Shown piece after piece: positions 22,900 through 35,337 of a stretch of DNA of 64,000 bases. How positions within the stretch are numbered: the first letter of the stretch is position 1; every line of letters starts with the position of its first letter. This stretch comes from Reutealis trisperma. Lineage: Eukaryota; Streptophyta; Magnoliopsida; Malpighiales; Euphorbiaceae. The position numbers were made by a program, and so were the translations under genes. Below the pieces are notes generated by a model. It worked only from the letters and a program-made list of their open reading frames with translations. It ran no database searches and was not told where the DNA came from. The stretch is taken from contig CANTUT010000689.1 in NCBI GenBank assembly GCA_947687605.1, positions 1-64,000 on the forward strand. The letters are read 5' to 3'.

Positions 22900-24480
22900 T
22901 TTATGCCTAGTACATCATTCACTTGATTCTTTTGCCTAAATAAAACAAAAAAAAAAAAAAAAGAAAAAAGGAAAAAGAATGCTCACTAAGCTGAAAACTT
23001 GAAAGGGCAGCTTAAGCAGAAATTGAGTAAAAATAAAAGATGTCTCATTTAATGATGATCAAATCTTGCAAAATACAAACCCATCATAAAGGATAACCCT
23101 TTCAAAGTTGTCTATAGCTAATCCTATTTCGTGTAGTCCTGTCAACCTGCAATTATTTCAAAAAAAAAAAAAAAGGTCATGTCTGAAGTCATGGTCTAGC
23201 TAGTCTTCCTTTACCTCTTGAGATACAAATCTCTTGTGTCCTCATCGGAGTCAAAGTCTATCGTAATCTTCTTTTTCGAGTCACTACTGTAATCTGTGAT
23301 GTTGCACTTCTAGTAGATCCCCGAGTCTCCTTCAAAAATCGAGTCACCCTCTATTTATGTTGCAGTCCTCTTGCTACCAATGGCTCCTCATATTGCCTCT
23401 CCTTCCTCAACTACTTCATCCTCTATTCCTCTCAATAGGACAGCTTGGTATTCTTTCTCAATTGGCCAAATCACCTTTATCAACTACCTAGTATACCTCT
23501 TTGTGGTCCCAAGTGAAATCCTAAAATAAACAGCATGATAAGTCCTCAGCCAGCCATCACCTGATAGCTCTAGCAATAAGAGCTATGATCTGCACAAACT
23601 CCAAGAAAGAAAAACTGGGGGCATACCCTGAGTCTACCTCACCTGCCTCAAGACACTCATCCCTAGTGGAAAGCATTCAAGCTAAGCCCAATAGGCAAAC
23701 CACTCGACACTTATAGCCTCTAGTCATGAAAGATTTAATCCTTTACTATTGGTAGTGCTAAAAATGTCCTCCGGGGGCAAGCTGCAAGCAATAATTTTAT
23801 TCGACCACTGACTGAGTCTCAATAAGGCATGTGCAGATTGAAAATCAGGGGCCACCACCTGAAAATGGTCCATCAGTCATACTTTCGAGATAACCCAAAA
23901 CCTAAAACAGACATCCACAAAGTACCTAAAGCAAAAAAGGTAAGAACAGATAATTTTTTTCAACGGAGAATAACTGGTAAGACAGTTTATCTCTCTAAAT
24001 CCGTAACAAAGCAATTGAGTCTCATCAGTGTCTTTGCTAGCATAGCTTTCACCACAAAATGCCTCTATTCCATCTGCCACTATGGCATTACCCTAATCAA
24101 TAAACCCGTAACTGACACTCAAACAGAAAATCAAGGCCCTCATATTGAGCCTTTACACCCCTCATACCCCCCTGGTCACCGAAATCATGGAACTTCTCAA
24201 TCACAGTGGTCAAATTCACTTAACCATCACCAACCATCATCTGGCTTGCAACATTTTGAGGTAAGTCAAAAACTCTAAAAAATTAAAAAAATACCGGACT
24301 TTGAACTCTAGCACCACTAGAGTTGCCTTTGAGTTATAGCCAAGCCATATTCCTTATCTCCTTGGAATAGGCACAGCTCCTCCTTAGCAGCACCAAAATA
24401 GAAACCACGAGCCACCGGATTCCAAAATCTAAAGCAACCCCTTGAACTCCTCATAATGCCACCATAGCAAGTTTTCTATA
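22900..24480 (-). pseudogene. Antisense coding block of element B (Tat antisense ORF)
   Basis: On the minus strand, frames contain AMLAKTLMRLNCFVTDLER (about 24062-24005) and WYRIKSFMTR-like and LPIGLSL-like blocks (about 23780-23680). These correspond to element C's antisense block at 42130-40420. I recall that Tat-lineage elements often carry an antisense ORF between pol and the 3' LTR. The product is unknown. This copy is full of stops. Confidence 0.55.
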
Positions 24481-25129
24481 TCAACCCAAGTTGAGTTTCT
24501 CAACCTTGTTGAGTTTTTCAGTCCAAAAATGCATGACTCCGTAGAACACAAAAGTCACATGAGAAATTGCATTCACAAAGCAAATGTGTGAATCCATCCT
24601 CATGCATCCATGCAACCATTCATTACAGACATCACCACAAATCATGCATGGCATAAAAGTCAAGCAAAAGGTCAATGAATTCTAAAACATGCATGCATTA
24701 TCTGTGCACCAACATCTATGCAATCATCTACAATCATACATCTTCATGCATAAACTGAGCCAAATAGCCTCATTGACATCTCTTTAAGCTAACCAGTACT
24801 TCCTCCAAGTTGACCAATACCTCTTAAAGTTGACCAATGCCTCTTCGAAGCTAAATGCTACCTTTCCAAATCTAATCAATGAAGCATGACTTCCAGAGTC
24901 CCTTTACTCCTAGCAAAGTTCCTTTGAGCCTTCTGAAAGGGCCAACCCCTTACATTTAGAAGCCTAAGTTTCTTTGGCATAACTAAAATCTTACCAGAAT
25001 CTTTCAAGTCAACTCGCTATAAGCCGAGGCTCTTCCTCTACCAAAATCTTGTCAGAATCTCGCGAGTCGACTAGCCATAGGCCGAGGCTGTCTTTTCACT
25101 AAATTATCTTGTCCAAAATCATCTTTACC

Positions 25130-25860
25130 TCTAGCATTAAGACCAAACAGATAGTCTTCATTGAGATTTACCCAAATCTTCTTTACATTAAGGCTGGACA
25201 GATAGCCCTGATTGAGATTTACCCAGACATTCTTTATCCTTCAACATTAGGGTCGAACAGATAGCCTTGATTAAAATTCACCAAACCTTCTCTATCTCCA
25301 ACATTAAGGCTGGATATATAGCCTTGATTGAAATTCATCGAACCTTCTTTGTCCTTTAACATTAAGGCCGGACAGATAGCCTTAGTTGAGATTCACTTCA
25401 GACCTTTATTATCTTGAACATTAAGGCTGGACAGATAGCCTTGATTGAAATTCACCAAACCTTCTTTGTCCTCCAACATTAAGGCCAGACAGATAGCCTT
25501 GATTGAAATTCACCAAACTTTCTCTACCTCCAATATTAAGGCCAGATAGATAGCCTTGATTGAAATTCACCGAACTTTCTCTATCTCCAACATTAAGGCC
25601 AGACGGATAGCCTTGATTGAGATTCACCTCAAACATTCTTTATCTCCAGCATTAAGGCCAAACAGATAGCCTTGATTGAAATTCACCAAACTTTTTTTAT
25701 CCCTAACATTAAGGTCAGACAGATAGTCTTGATTGAAATTCACCCAACCTTCTTTGTTTTATAACATTAGGGCTGAACAGATAGCCTTAATTGAAATTCA
25801 CCAAGACCATTCTTGCATCCAACATCAGGGCAGGACCGATAGCCATTGATACAACCTCAT
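25130..25860 (+). repeat. Minisatellite, about 60 bp x 12-13, in 3' region of element B
   Basis: The unit 'aacattaaggccagacagat' 'agccttgattgaaattcacc' 'aaactttctctatctcc' repeats with small length changes. One minus-strand frame is open through several units but reflects the repeat, not a gene. Element A has a different minisatellite at the same position. Confidence 0.9.
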
Positions 25861-25979
25861 TTTTTCTAGAGGGTTTCCTCCCAAAGGACCTGACAAGAAC
25901 ACATAAGCCCGAAGTCTGACATGGCACCTTTTTCCAATGTTCACTATCATCAGAATTACCTTTTGTCCAAAGCTAATTC

Positions 25980-25994
25980 TGATGAGGAGGTAGC
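25980..25994 (+). other. Polypurine tract of element B
   Basis: The purine-rich 'tgatgaggaggtagc' stands directly before the 3' LTR. Element C has a matching 'tgatgaggggacaac' before its 3' LTR. It primes plus-strand synthesis. Confidence 0.65.
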
Positions 25995-27563
25995 TATGAA
26001 CCCTTAATTTTATACCTCATCATTCGACCGCAGCTTGACACCTGTTAAGTTTAGTGTGCTACGCAGAGCCAGCACGGCGGTCCCACTAGCCTGTTAGCGG
26101 GCAAGGGTTAAGGGGGCAGTGCCCTTTGCGGGGGTGCTGGGGCAGTGCCCTCGAAGCTAAAAATGGACTTGCAGTTACTTTAGTAGGAGAATACTTAATT
26201 TTCAGTCACTTTAGTAGGAGAATACTTAATTTTTCAAATACTAGTACTTTTTCTATCCTGACTGGGCCTTCTATATCATACAGCATTTTTCCAAAATTGA
26301 CCGAATTTTCTCACTTACTGACTGCTCAAATATTCTAAAATTAATTTCGAACCTATTGACACTAACCGATTAATTATCTAAGCTTAGAACTCCTAAAAAT
26401 TAATCTAGAAGTCCAAAAATCTGGCAAAAAAAAAGAAGCAAAATTTTAGTCGGCGCGCCTATCAAGGCACCAGCGGTGCTAGATCTGGCGTGGGCGGCGC
26501 TGTTGCCCCTACTGGCAGTGCTCCGCCCAACTGGCCAGTGGGGCCACCTAGACTGCCCGTCTACAGTCCCCAAAATACCCCTAATATGATTTTTTCAGCT
26601 TTTTTCTAATTCTACCCTTTTGGTCTTTTCACTTTTCTACTTCCTAAACTACCCTTACCCACTTTTCCTATAAAGACCTCCCTCCATCCTTCATTCCAAC
26701 AGACCTCATGAATTAGTATTGATGGTTATCTACTAATTCCTCTCTTCTTCTCTCCCCAACCACTCTTTAATTAATTAATTAATCTTTTTAATTAATTAAT
26801 TAATCATTTTTTCTCTAAAATCAAATTAATTTTTTTAATCCATCCATCCTTTTCATCATATTAATTAATTAATTATTTTAATTAATTAATCTTCCAATCC
26901 ATCTAATCACCCGGTCCTGATAAAACGGAACTTCAGTCCAGTAAAACCCTTCACCCACCAAAAGTCAAGATATCAGCGTTTTCCTCTCAAACCCAATTCA
27001 AATCAATCATTTTGATCAGCTCTTAAACCTCTCCACTTAATTGTGGAATGAACTACGTGGGTTTTGATCCCCATTCAATGGGGTACGTAGGCACATTTGG
27101 AACCTAAATCCAAACCTTAAATCCAAATCTCTATCAATCTCTTTTCCCTTTTTTTAATTAATTTGTGAATGTTTTATTTTCACCATGCATTCATGTTTTT
27201 CCACATTCATGCATTTTATTTGTAATTATTAATCTCATTCATGAAATCAATTTTCAAGTCAAATTAAACTTAAGAGCCAAATTTAGAATATTTAAAACAA
27301 AAAATCTAGTCCCCCGAACTCAACCTGGTTTGAGATTAGTGATTTTTATCATTGGGTAAATTAATTGCAAAATTAATAAATTGAAGTCAACTGGGTTTTT
27401 TTCCTTAATTTTTCCCATTTAAAATAAATTAGGGTGGCAACTCCCAAAATCATTTTCAAAATCAACCAAATCCGAACCCGAGGGTTCCATCGTGAGTCCA
27501 AACCTGAATGAGCATCCCGGTTCCCTCTAGCGAACAGGGTCGGTGCTTGGGCGAGGCCTTACA
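25995..27563 (+). repeat. 3' LTR of element B
   Basis: It starts TATGAACCCTTAATTTTAT (first G of TG mutated) and ends CCTTACA, 1569 bp. Relative to the 5' LTR it has deletions in the GC-rich block and TTAATTAA leader. It also has a ~36-bp tandem duplication around 26166-26235 ('agtaggagaatacttaat' twice). Confidence 0.9.
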
Positions 27564-27568
27564 CTTAT

Positions 27569-29647
27569 GCATGATGGCAAACTTTCTATTTTCTACCTCA
27601 TACACTAAAATAATAAAATATTATAAAAATTACCAATGTGATAAAAGAATAATTTTAAATGACGATTAAAGGAATGTGTTGTAAAAGAATTTATACCTGC
27701 ATCTTGTATCATTTTTTCAATTGTGGATTTTTGAAATTCGTGTTGTAAGTATTGACCATGTGGTAGATACAATATCGATGTGGACACATTCTCTACAAAT
27801 CACTTTTCATTGTATTTATTATTCATTTATGCCGATCAAATATGACACATAACTCTCGACTATCAATGACTAATCTATGAATAAAAGCCATGAACCAATT
27901 CCAATTGTCACTATTCTCATATTGGACAATAGAAAATGCCACATGAAGAATGTGATTGTTACCATCCAACAATAATGCATATAATAATACACGTTTGTAC
28001 TTTCCATATAGAAAAGTACCATCTATTATAAGAGCAGGCCTGCAATATTTCATCTCATCCATACATGGCTTAAAGCACTAAAATATTTGTTCAAACATGC
28101 TGCTTGATGGAACAACTTGGTTATTAACAATGTGCTCTCTAATATGTAGTATATACTGTGCACCAGGATTGGATGCTTGTGCTATCAGCATCCACTGCTA
28201 AAGAGAGGCAAATAACTCATCCCAATTGCTAAATAATTTTTCAATAATTTTATGTTTGGCCAACCATGTCTTCATGTAGCTTGGTTCATGATCGAATAGA
28301 TCTTTTATTATGGCCTACAAAGTTTTGATCATTATTGAGGGCTGTTCTTGAATAACAACTTCCACAAGATTAGCAATTACATTTACATTTAAGCATTTAT
28401 AATCCTCTATACTACTTTAGTTGAGGCAAGTATATGGTTCATCATACTTTGATATCTTTCACTGAGTACTATCATTCACCTGCCTAGCATGCACTTGCCA
28501 TTTACAATATTGTTTCTTGCAACACCAAACAAATGTATCATGCTTGAATTCCTTTATATAAAACTCATAGTTGTTTTGGATTGCATGATGTTGGATTGTA
28601 AGTTTACATTCTTCTCGGTTAGTAAATAGCATTCATTTGAATAATCTATCTACAAATTCTATCAGGCTTTCATTTGGATCTACTTGTACCCTCATTACTT
28701 CAAAATTGATTGTCTCATTTGAATTCTATAGCCAACATTATGAAGGTACACTGACTAATGCATCATGACTTATAGCAGATGTTTGTCCCTCATATAAAGG
28801 AAAAGTATGTTGATTAGAGTCTGAATCGTCTGAATCATATAGCATATTTTCATTGCTTTCATCAGACCCCTAATGATGCATCATCACAATCATCTTCATG
28901 ATCATCATCGCCTTCCTTATATTCTTTACACTCTCAATATAGTCACATGCACCTTTTCATTTGGATCTACTTGTACCCTCACTACTTCAAAATCGATTGT
29001 CTCATTCAAATTCTATAGCCAACATTATAAAGGTACACTGATTAATGCATCATGACTTACATCAGATGTTTGCCCCTCATATAAAGGAAAAGTATGTTGA
29101 TCAGAGTCAGAATCGTCTGAATCATATAGCATATTTTCATTGCTTTCATTAGACCCATGATGATGCATCATCGTAATCATCTTCATGAACATCATCACCT
29201 TCCTTAAAATCATATTTAACAATGTTCCTTACACTCTCAATAGAGTCACACGCACCTTCATTTGGTATCACCATCTACATCACCTTCATTTACATCATCG
29301 GACACTACCTTCTTAGCAATCACAACATATACCTCAAAAAAAACATAAAAATAATCTTTCAAAGATTCTATTTTTTCAAAAATTTGCCCTACATCCTCAT
29401 AATTGCATATGTCAATTGTTTCAAACATAAATCCATATGCTCCTCTTACAGGATTTATAAATCATATAAATTCGACAAAATAACTTCCAAAATCAATTTG
29501 TGTGGCTATGTAGACTAGCCGAAGCAACTCTCTAAGTTTTGAAACATGAGGAATTGGCATCACATTGATTTGCCCATTTATATAATCATCCTTATAGTTA
29601 ATTTTGCATACCACTTCACCTCCCTAATAAAAGCAAATTTGTATTGA
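27569..29647 (-). pseudogene. MULE (MURA-type) transposase, N-terminal half with catalytic domain
   Basis: Reading leftwards, the N-terminal block INVMPIPHVSKLRELLRLVY (about 29580-29525) is followed by an acidic linker with DSDDSDSDQHTFPLYEGQTS. The MULE catalytic domain is MDEMKYCRPALIIDGTFLYG, then LYALLLDGNNHILHVAFSI and NSDNWNWFMAFIHRL (28062-27823). IDGTFL..KYK and 'DGNNHI.P.AFAIV..E' are the hallmarks of MuDR transposases, with the first catalytic Asp in IDGT. LTR D interrupts the 5' side at 29648 and element B the 3' side. Stops occur between blocks. It encodes a cut-and-paste DNA transposase, now dead. Confidence 0.82.
28671..29262. repeat. Direct tandem duplication (~290-300 bp x 2) in MULE transposase
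   Basis: 'catttggatctacttgtacc' occurs at 28671 and again at 28958. The following ~290 bases are repeated with about 90-95% identity, through 'cactctcaata-agtcaca-gcacctt' (28929 and 29231). It duplicates the acidic linker of the transposase N-terminal part. Confidence 0.85.
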
Positions 29648-29814
29648 TGATAACTCTACATTGTTAGAGTTATTTTATTTATTTAAACTCAAAATTTAGC
29701 TTAGTTCTCGAGAATGCAATATTATTATTACTTATTTTTAGAAATAAATAGTTCTACAATTTATAAATAAATTATAATATGTTTTTAATATTTTTGCATA
29801 TCAAAATAATGTCA

Positions 29815-30005
29815 CAATGATGCAGTAATGTCATGACTCAGGCGATGATGTCATTTTATAAATGATGCAGACAATGATGTCATTTTATAAATGATGCAAA
29901 TATTGATGTCATAAAATAAATAATATAGGCAATGATATCATGAAATAAATGATGCAGGCAATAATATCATGAAATAAATGATGCAGTCAATAATGCAATA
30001 TGATT
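29815..30005 (+). repeat. Tandem repeat, about 30 bp x 5-6, in LTR D
   Basis: The unit 'atgatgcaggcaatgatatc' 'atgaaataa' repeats with substitutions just upstream of the LTR D TATA box. Confidence 0.75.
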
Positions 30006-30027
30006 GAAAAAAAAATGTGGAATTTGC

Positions 30028-30037
30028 CTATAAATAG
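30028..30037 (+). promoter_or_regulatory. TATA box of LTR D
   Basis: CTATAAATAG lies roughly 380 bp into the LTR, downstream of the 30-bp repeats. Confidence 0.55.
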
Positions 30038-30974
30038 GTATTACCTCCCTTCTCCAAAATCATAATTAAAGAAGCATAAAAAGTATATGTAGAGAGAGTT
30101 ACATATATTTTCTTAGAGTAGATTTCTTTTCTTGTTATTTTGATCAATAAGAGAAGTTTTAGAGCTCATGTTCGTTAAAGATTATATCTCAAAAAGAGTT
30201 CTTTCTAAACTTTACTCTTGAATTTAATTATAAGTTGTTATTATGTTTGTTATTTTGATTATTAATTTAATTGTTTCTTTCTTTTTAATTATAAGTAGCT
30301 AATTTCATTTTTCTAGGATTTAGATATAATCTTTTGATTTGCATATAATTATTTATATTTAATTGATTGGGTTTGATCATTGGAATTAATCTTTTATCTT
30401 AGAACTTAATAATTGTAATTAACTTGCCATTAATTGTATGATTTAAGATATTGTGTGAAGTAGCAAGAGTGGAAACACAATATTAGTTCAGTAGGATAAT
30501 TGACCTAGGGAATGTATTGTTTAGAGATAAGAATACTCCTTTGTGATTATTAAAAGGATTTTCATAAAACTTAATAGGTTTGTATTAAGTGCTTATGATC
30601 ACGAGAGTAGACATAAAGTTAATATGAACATACGTGTTGTAGCTTGAGAGAGAACATCATATAATTTAGAAAAATCTAATAATTAATTCTAGCAAACATA
30701 ATCAAATTTAGAGAATATAAAGAAATCATAGGTAATCAATTAATGAATTCTAAATTCTAGGCCTTTAATCTTATTTCATATTAACCATCATCATTTAATT
30801 GCTTGAATTTCAATTTAGCTTAGAATAAAAATTCTTATAGTTGATCTTCTAGATAATAGAGCAACTCAATTTTTTGTACTTGTAAAAACCTTCCTTGTGG
30901 GATTGACACTTTATTTCACTATTGTATTACTTATTTACGATCTGTGCACTTGCAGAAATCACACAATAAGTTTT

Positions 30975-30981
30975 TGATGCC
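30975..30981 (+). other. Truncated primer-binding site of element D
   Basis: TGATGCC corresponds to the first seven bases of the Athila tRNA-Asp PBS (TGGCGCC) with two transitions. It is cut by the start of element C. Confidence 0.45.
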
Positions 30982-32663
30982 TGTGAACCCTTATTTCAGC
31001 ATCTCCATAATTAATTCTAAAATCTTCAAAACCGATAGAAGTATTATTGGCACAATCTGATGTCTTTCTTACCATGATCGGATCTACTGTACCAGATAGC
31101 CTTTTTCCAAAACTAACCTGATTTTCTCCCTGATTGACTGTTAAAATGTTCTAAAATTAATTTTGAGTCTAACAACACTAACTGATAATTTCTCTTAGTT
31201 CTATAACTCCCAAAAACTAACCTGGAAGCCCCAAAAATGGGCCAGAAAAATGCATGGGCAAGAGTGCCAGGCTGCGTCAGCTTCTAATGCAGCTCCATGT
31301 AAGCTTCTAATGCAGCTCCGCATCAGAAGCTCAGCTCCATGCCCTGGGTGGTGTGGAGCCACACCTTCTTTGAGGCAGCCCACTGTTCTCCTAAATGCGG
31401 CTGCCGCATTCAGAAGATGCGGCTCTACACGGCCCAGGGTGAGTCTCTACACCGTCCAGTCGAAAATCCTTGGGCTGAAATGCCCAAAATGCCCTCAGTT
31501 CATCTTTTTTTAATACTTTTTAGCCTATCATTTTTGTCATTTCACATTTTTACTTCCCAAATCACCCCTACCTTATTTTTCCTATAAATAGCCCTTTCAT
31601 TTCCTCATTTCAGATACATTGAAGTTGATATCGATTACTATCTATTAACTTTTATTCTTCTTTTCCCTCCAATCACTCTCTAATTAATTAATTAATCATT
31701 TTAATTAACTAAAATCATTTTTTATTACTCACAAATTAATTAATTAATTAATCTTTTTAATTAATTAATTACCCTTTTTTATTATTAAATAAAAAAATCT
31801 CATTTTCACTCATCCACTATTTTTAATTAATTAATTCACTCACCAAAATTTTTATCCAATTGCCCAGTTTAATAAAACGAAATTTCGGTCCAGCAAAATA
31901 TTTTTTCCTTCTCATCCATCAAAATCCAAGGTATTTTTATAAACTCTATCACCAAAGCAAAAATCATTTTTATCAATCTATAAAGTCATGAAATAAATGA
32001 TGTAGGCACGTTTAGAATTTAAATCCAAACTTCAAATCCAAATTTTCAATTTAAGCTTATTTTTTTTCACTTTTCTCAAATGTAATTATTTTTTATAATA
32101 TTTGTAAGGAAATCTGTGGTCTTTCTAAAATCCCATAAGGGCTAAAGAAGACATCCCGATCTTTTATTAATGTAATTATTTCAAATTAAAAAGTGATTAT
32201 GTGGTTCCCCTAAATCTCTAAAGAACTAGAGGGAATACTCTCTTTAATTTATGAATATTTATTTCAGTTGTTTCATCAATATACATACACCATGCATTCA
32301 TATTATGTCATATTCATGCATTTTATTATAATCAATAAAATTCATTCATGAAATTATTTTTTTAAGTCAAATTAAACTTAAGAGTCAAATCGTGATTATT
32401 TAACCAAAAACCTAGTCCCTGAATTCGACTTGGTTCGAGGCTAGTGCTTTTATCCATGGGCAAATTAAAAATTAATAAATTGAAGTCAACTTGGGTTTTT
32501 TTCTTAATATTTTCCCAACTAAATAAAATTAAGGTGGCGAATCCTAAAATCATTTTCAAAAATCAATCAAATCTGAACCCAAGGGTTCCATCATGAGTCT
32601 AAACCTGAATAAGCATCACGATTCCCTTTAGCAAACCGGCCAGTACTTGGGTGAGGCCTCACA
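30982..32663 (+). repeat. 5' LTR of element C
   Basis: It begins TGTGAACCCTTATTTCAGC and ends GGCCTCACA, 1682 bp. A GC-rich block (about 31250-31460) contains repeats of 'cttctaatgcagctcc'. TATA is at 31582-31590. TTAATTAA repeats follow. Confidence 0.9.
31582..31590 (+). promoter_or_regulatory. TATA box of LTR C5
   Basis: CTATAAATA lies at the conserved family position. The 3' LTR has the same site at 62548-62557. Confidence 0.6.
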
Positions 32664-32665
32664 GC

Positions 32666-32683
32666 TGTGAACTCTACTGGGGA
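32666..32683 (+). other. Primer-binding site of element C, decayed
   Basis: TGTGAACTCTACTGGGGA aligns with the element B PBS (TGGCGACTCCATTGGGGA). Most differences are transitions. Confidence 0.6.
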
Positions 32684-33389
32684 CTAGTTGCCACCTTTTT
32701 TTAAAAATAAGAAGGAAAATAAGAGGATTACTATTTGATTAAGGAAATTTTTTTTCAAAATAATCTCCATTTGGCTCATTAAGTATAATTTGACTTTCAT
32801 GTATTATTTTGTCTAATCTTAGCTTTAGGAAAACTTTTAGATGGCAAGTAGCATTGGCTCAATAACTCTCTTTTAGTATGTTAGGAGATAGTAAAAGCAT
32901 TCCACCTTGCGACGAATCCCCGATCATTTTGGTGGTATAGCAAGCAATCAGTACTATTAGACCTACGCGAGGCTCTTTGCTTCACATGTGGTTAGGTATA
33001 TCGATGCTCTAGTGGGATGGGGATCCTTAATCAAACCACCCTTCACCTTTGTACATGTAGTTGCCTTAGCGTTGACTCTAGGTTTCATGTACCATAATAA
33101 TGGAGATATTTGTACATATGCCCATGAAAACTTTTTTGGCATGCATCATGACATCGCAATGCATATATAAACATGAGAAACTTAACAAAGTAAGACCTCA
33201 AAACCCTAAACCAGTGATCCATTGCCCTAAATATCTTGCACACTCACCCTGTCAACATGTAAACCTGGTGACCAACCATGTGGAGGGAATCCTTTTCTCA
33301 ACACACCTTCACATTCATGCGACTTTTTTCCTTCACAATTTTGTATGCTTACCTAATTTTTTCTGTCCGCTGTCTATTCCAAGGTACCA
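32684..33389 (+). other. Untranslated leader of element C
   Basis: Homologous to the element B leader (19787-20514), with no conserved ORF. Confidence 0.65.
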
Positions 33390-34830
33390 ATGGCCAACAC
33401 ATCCAACCCTTTTGACCAAGATGCGATGAGCACCTTTCTGGCAACCTTCTTAAGAAACAAGAGGAGACTTTTAAGCCACACTCACCACCGCTCTCAAAAC
33501 TCAAGTTAACACCTTTACTCATGCTCTCAATGCTTAGTCTGCCACCTTCACTAGTGCTCTCAATTCCCAACGCTAATCCATCATCAATGAGGTTAAGGAA
33601 ATGACCAATACCACCATCATTCCTCCCCCTACTCAGCCTACTTCTGCCCAAGCTGGAACCAGCCATGCCCCCACTTTATTCCTCTCATTATCGATCTTGT
33701 CGATTATGGGAAAACACATGAAACTCCAACCTCTCCTATTGTGGACTTGAACACAACCATTCCCTATCCCATTGTGAATCCTTTTCAAAGTGGAGACCTC
33801 TCTAGCTTTCTTGAGGCTAAAAAATTAATGGAGAAAATTGAGGCCATTGAAAGAACACTCAAGAACATCAAAAAGCATGAAGATATGATGGATGTTGACT
33901 CCCTAGCTCTCTTCCTAAATGCACGGGTTCCACCAAAATTTAAAATGCTAGTCATGGACAAGTTTAATGGCACCATATGTCCCAAAACTCACCTCAAAAT
34001 GTATGTGGGTGCCATGAGACTCTTTTGGTGTGGATGATGAGCTCCTTGCTCAGTTATTCCAGTAGTCATTGATCAGAGCTGCTGTAAGTGGTTATTAGAT
34101 CTGGACCAACATCATAAGAGAACTTGGCATGACATCTGCAATGCTTTTGTTAAGCAGTACCACTATAATATTGAAGTGGATGTCACCCAGCGAGATTTAG
34201 AAACCACTAAGTAAAGCCCAAAGAGAGTCCTTCACTGTGTTCCTTATAAGGTGGAGGGCAAAAGCAGCCCAAATGGTAAACTATCTATATGAGGAAGAAT
34301 AAATCAACATTATTATGAAAAATCTCCTTCCTCAATATCAAATTCACTTGCAAAACCCAGTATCTCCTGAACTTCAAGGCTCTTACTTCTACAGCTTCTA
34401 AAAATCGAGGATTTGGTTCAATATGGTCAAATTAAAGATGAATGCTCGAGTTTGAGATACCACAAGAACACCAATTTCACCTTTAATACCACTCACTCTG
34501 CCTCTAAAATGGAGGAGAAGTCAACACCATCTCTTACCATCAACCAATGAGATTGGAAAGAAGAAGTTTCTTAGAATTGGGAATGCCTATGAGCATTGTC
34601 TACAGAAGGCCCTCGAAGCATAACTCATTAAATCCTTAGAGCCAAGACCACCCGCAAACCTTTTGCCCAAGAACTATAATGCTAACGAGTGATATGAATA
34701 CCACCAAGGACCTGGGCATAAAATGGATGCTTGTAAAGCTCTAAGGCATCGAATTCAAGGACCTAATAGATAGTAGAGATATTATTGCTTCGAGAGCTAA
34801 GCCAAACATCACCAAAATCCTTTGCCAAAC
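33390..34830 (+). pseudogene. Tat-type gag of element C, degenerate
   Basis: It starts MANTSNPFDQDAMSTFLATF, then loses frame. The central open stretch (33741-34037) contains IKKHEDMMDVDSLALFLNAR and PPKFKMLVMDKFNGTICPK, the block conserved with element B. Later pieces include DSRDIIA-like sequence near 34770, after a zinc-knuckle-like stretch (CEYHxGPGHKMDACKAL type, about 34690-34745). It would form the particle shell; it is not intact. Confidence 0.72.
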
Positions 34831-35337
34831 TTTCAAGCAAATGTCGATCTTATTTCTTCAGATGAACTGGGATTTGACTCTCTTTCTCTCATCCACTCCA
34901 CTTTGGGTTATTGTTGCGTGGTTGATCTAAATGACTTTGTTACTGAAGTCAATGCAATCACCCAGAGCAGAAGAGTTTTCACACCACCTCGATAACCTGT
35001 AGATTCAAACCCAGTAAGTCATGTCATCCCTTCTCCTATGAAAAATTGAAGTCCCATAATGAACCTGAGGAGGATCTTATTCTCAAGCAATTAAAGAAAA
35101 CCCAAGTAAATATCAATATGGAGCCTCATCCAGTCCTCTTATCCTTATCGCCAAGCTCTTTGCAAGGCCTTAAACCAATGTCAGGCTCCTATTGACATCT
35201 CATCTGAGACCCTTGTGGCATCTTTAACCAACACTGCCAAGTCCATGACCATTTCTTTCAGTGATCATGACATCCCTTACAAAGAAGGAAGCCATAACCA
35301 TGCTCTTTACATCATAGTGATGACCTGAGGCAAAATT

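Larger units (their letters stand above)
18110..27563 (+). mobile_element. Tat-type LTR retrotransposon B, internally deleted, nested in MULE
   Basis: This is a complete 9.45-kb insertion with LTRs at 18110-19766 and 25995-27563, a PBS, degenerate gag, a short pol tail, antisense coding, a minisatellite and a PPT, flanked by CTTAT. The protease, reverse transcriptase, RNase H and integrase found in the related element C at 35.3-39.5 kb are absent. Gag-side sequence joins sequence equivalent to the extreme 3' end of pol between about 22400 and 22500. B is therefore a non-autonomous deletion derivative that must have used enzymes from a relative. Confidence 0.9.
29648..30965 (+). mobile_element. 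Athila-like 5' LTR D, inserted in MULE transposase
   Basis: It starts TGATAACTCTACATTG and ends ...AATCACACA. It is followed after a short spacer by a decayed tRNA-Asp-type PBS (tttttgatgcc). TATA is at 30028-30037. The end 'tgtgcacttgcagaaatcac' resembles the end of the complete Athila LTR here ('cgtgcacttgcgattgtatt'). About 1318 bp. The internal region and 3' LTR are not visible, because element C interrupts at 30982 and the window ends before D resumes. Confidence 0.65.

Noticed and set aside
25421..25636. Repetitive minus-strand ORF (NFNQGYLSGLNVGGR-type repeats)
   Set aside because: The open frame follows from the ~60-bp minisatellite unit; it is not conserved in elements A or C and has no promoter context.
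31250..31513. Overlapping ORFs in the GC-rich part of LTR C5
   Set aside because: They come from the GC-rich U3 block; not conserved in LTR C3 or other LTRs.
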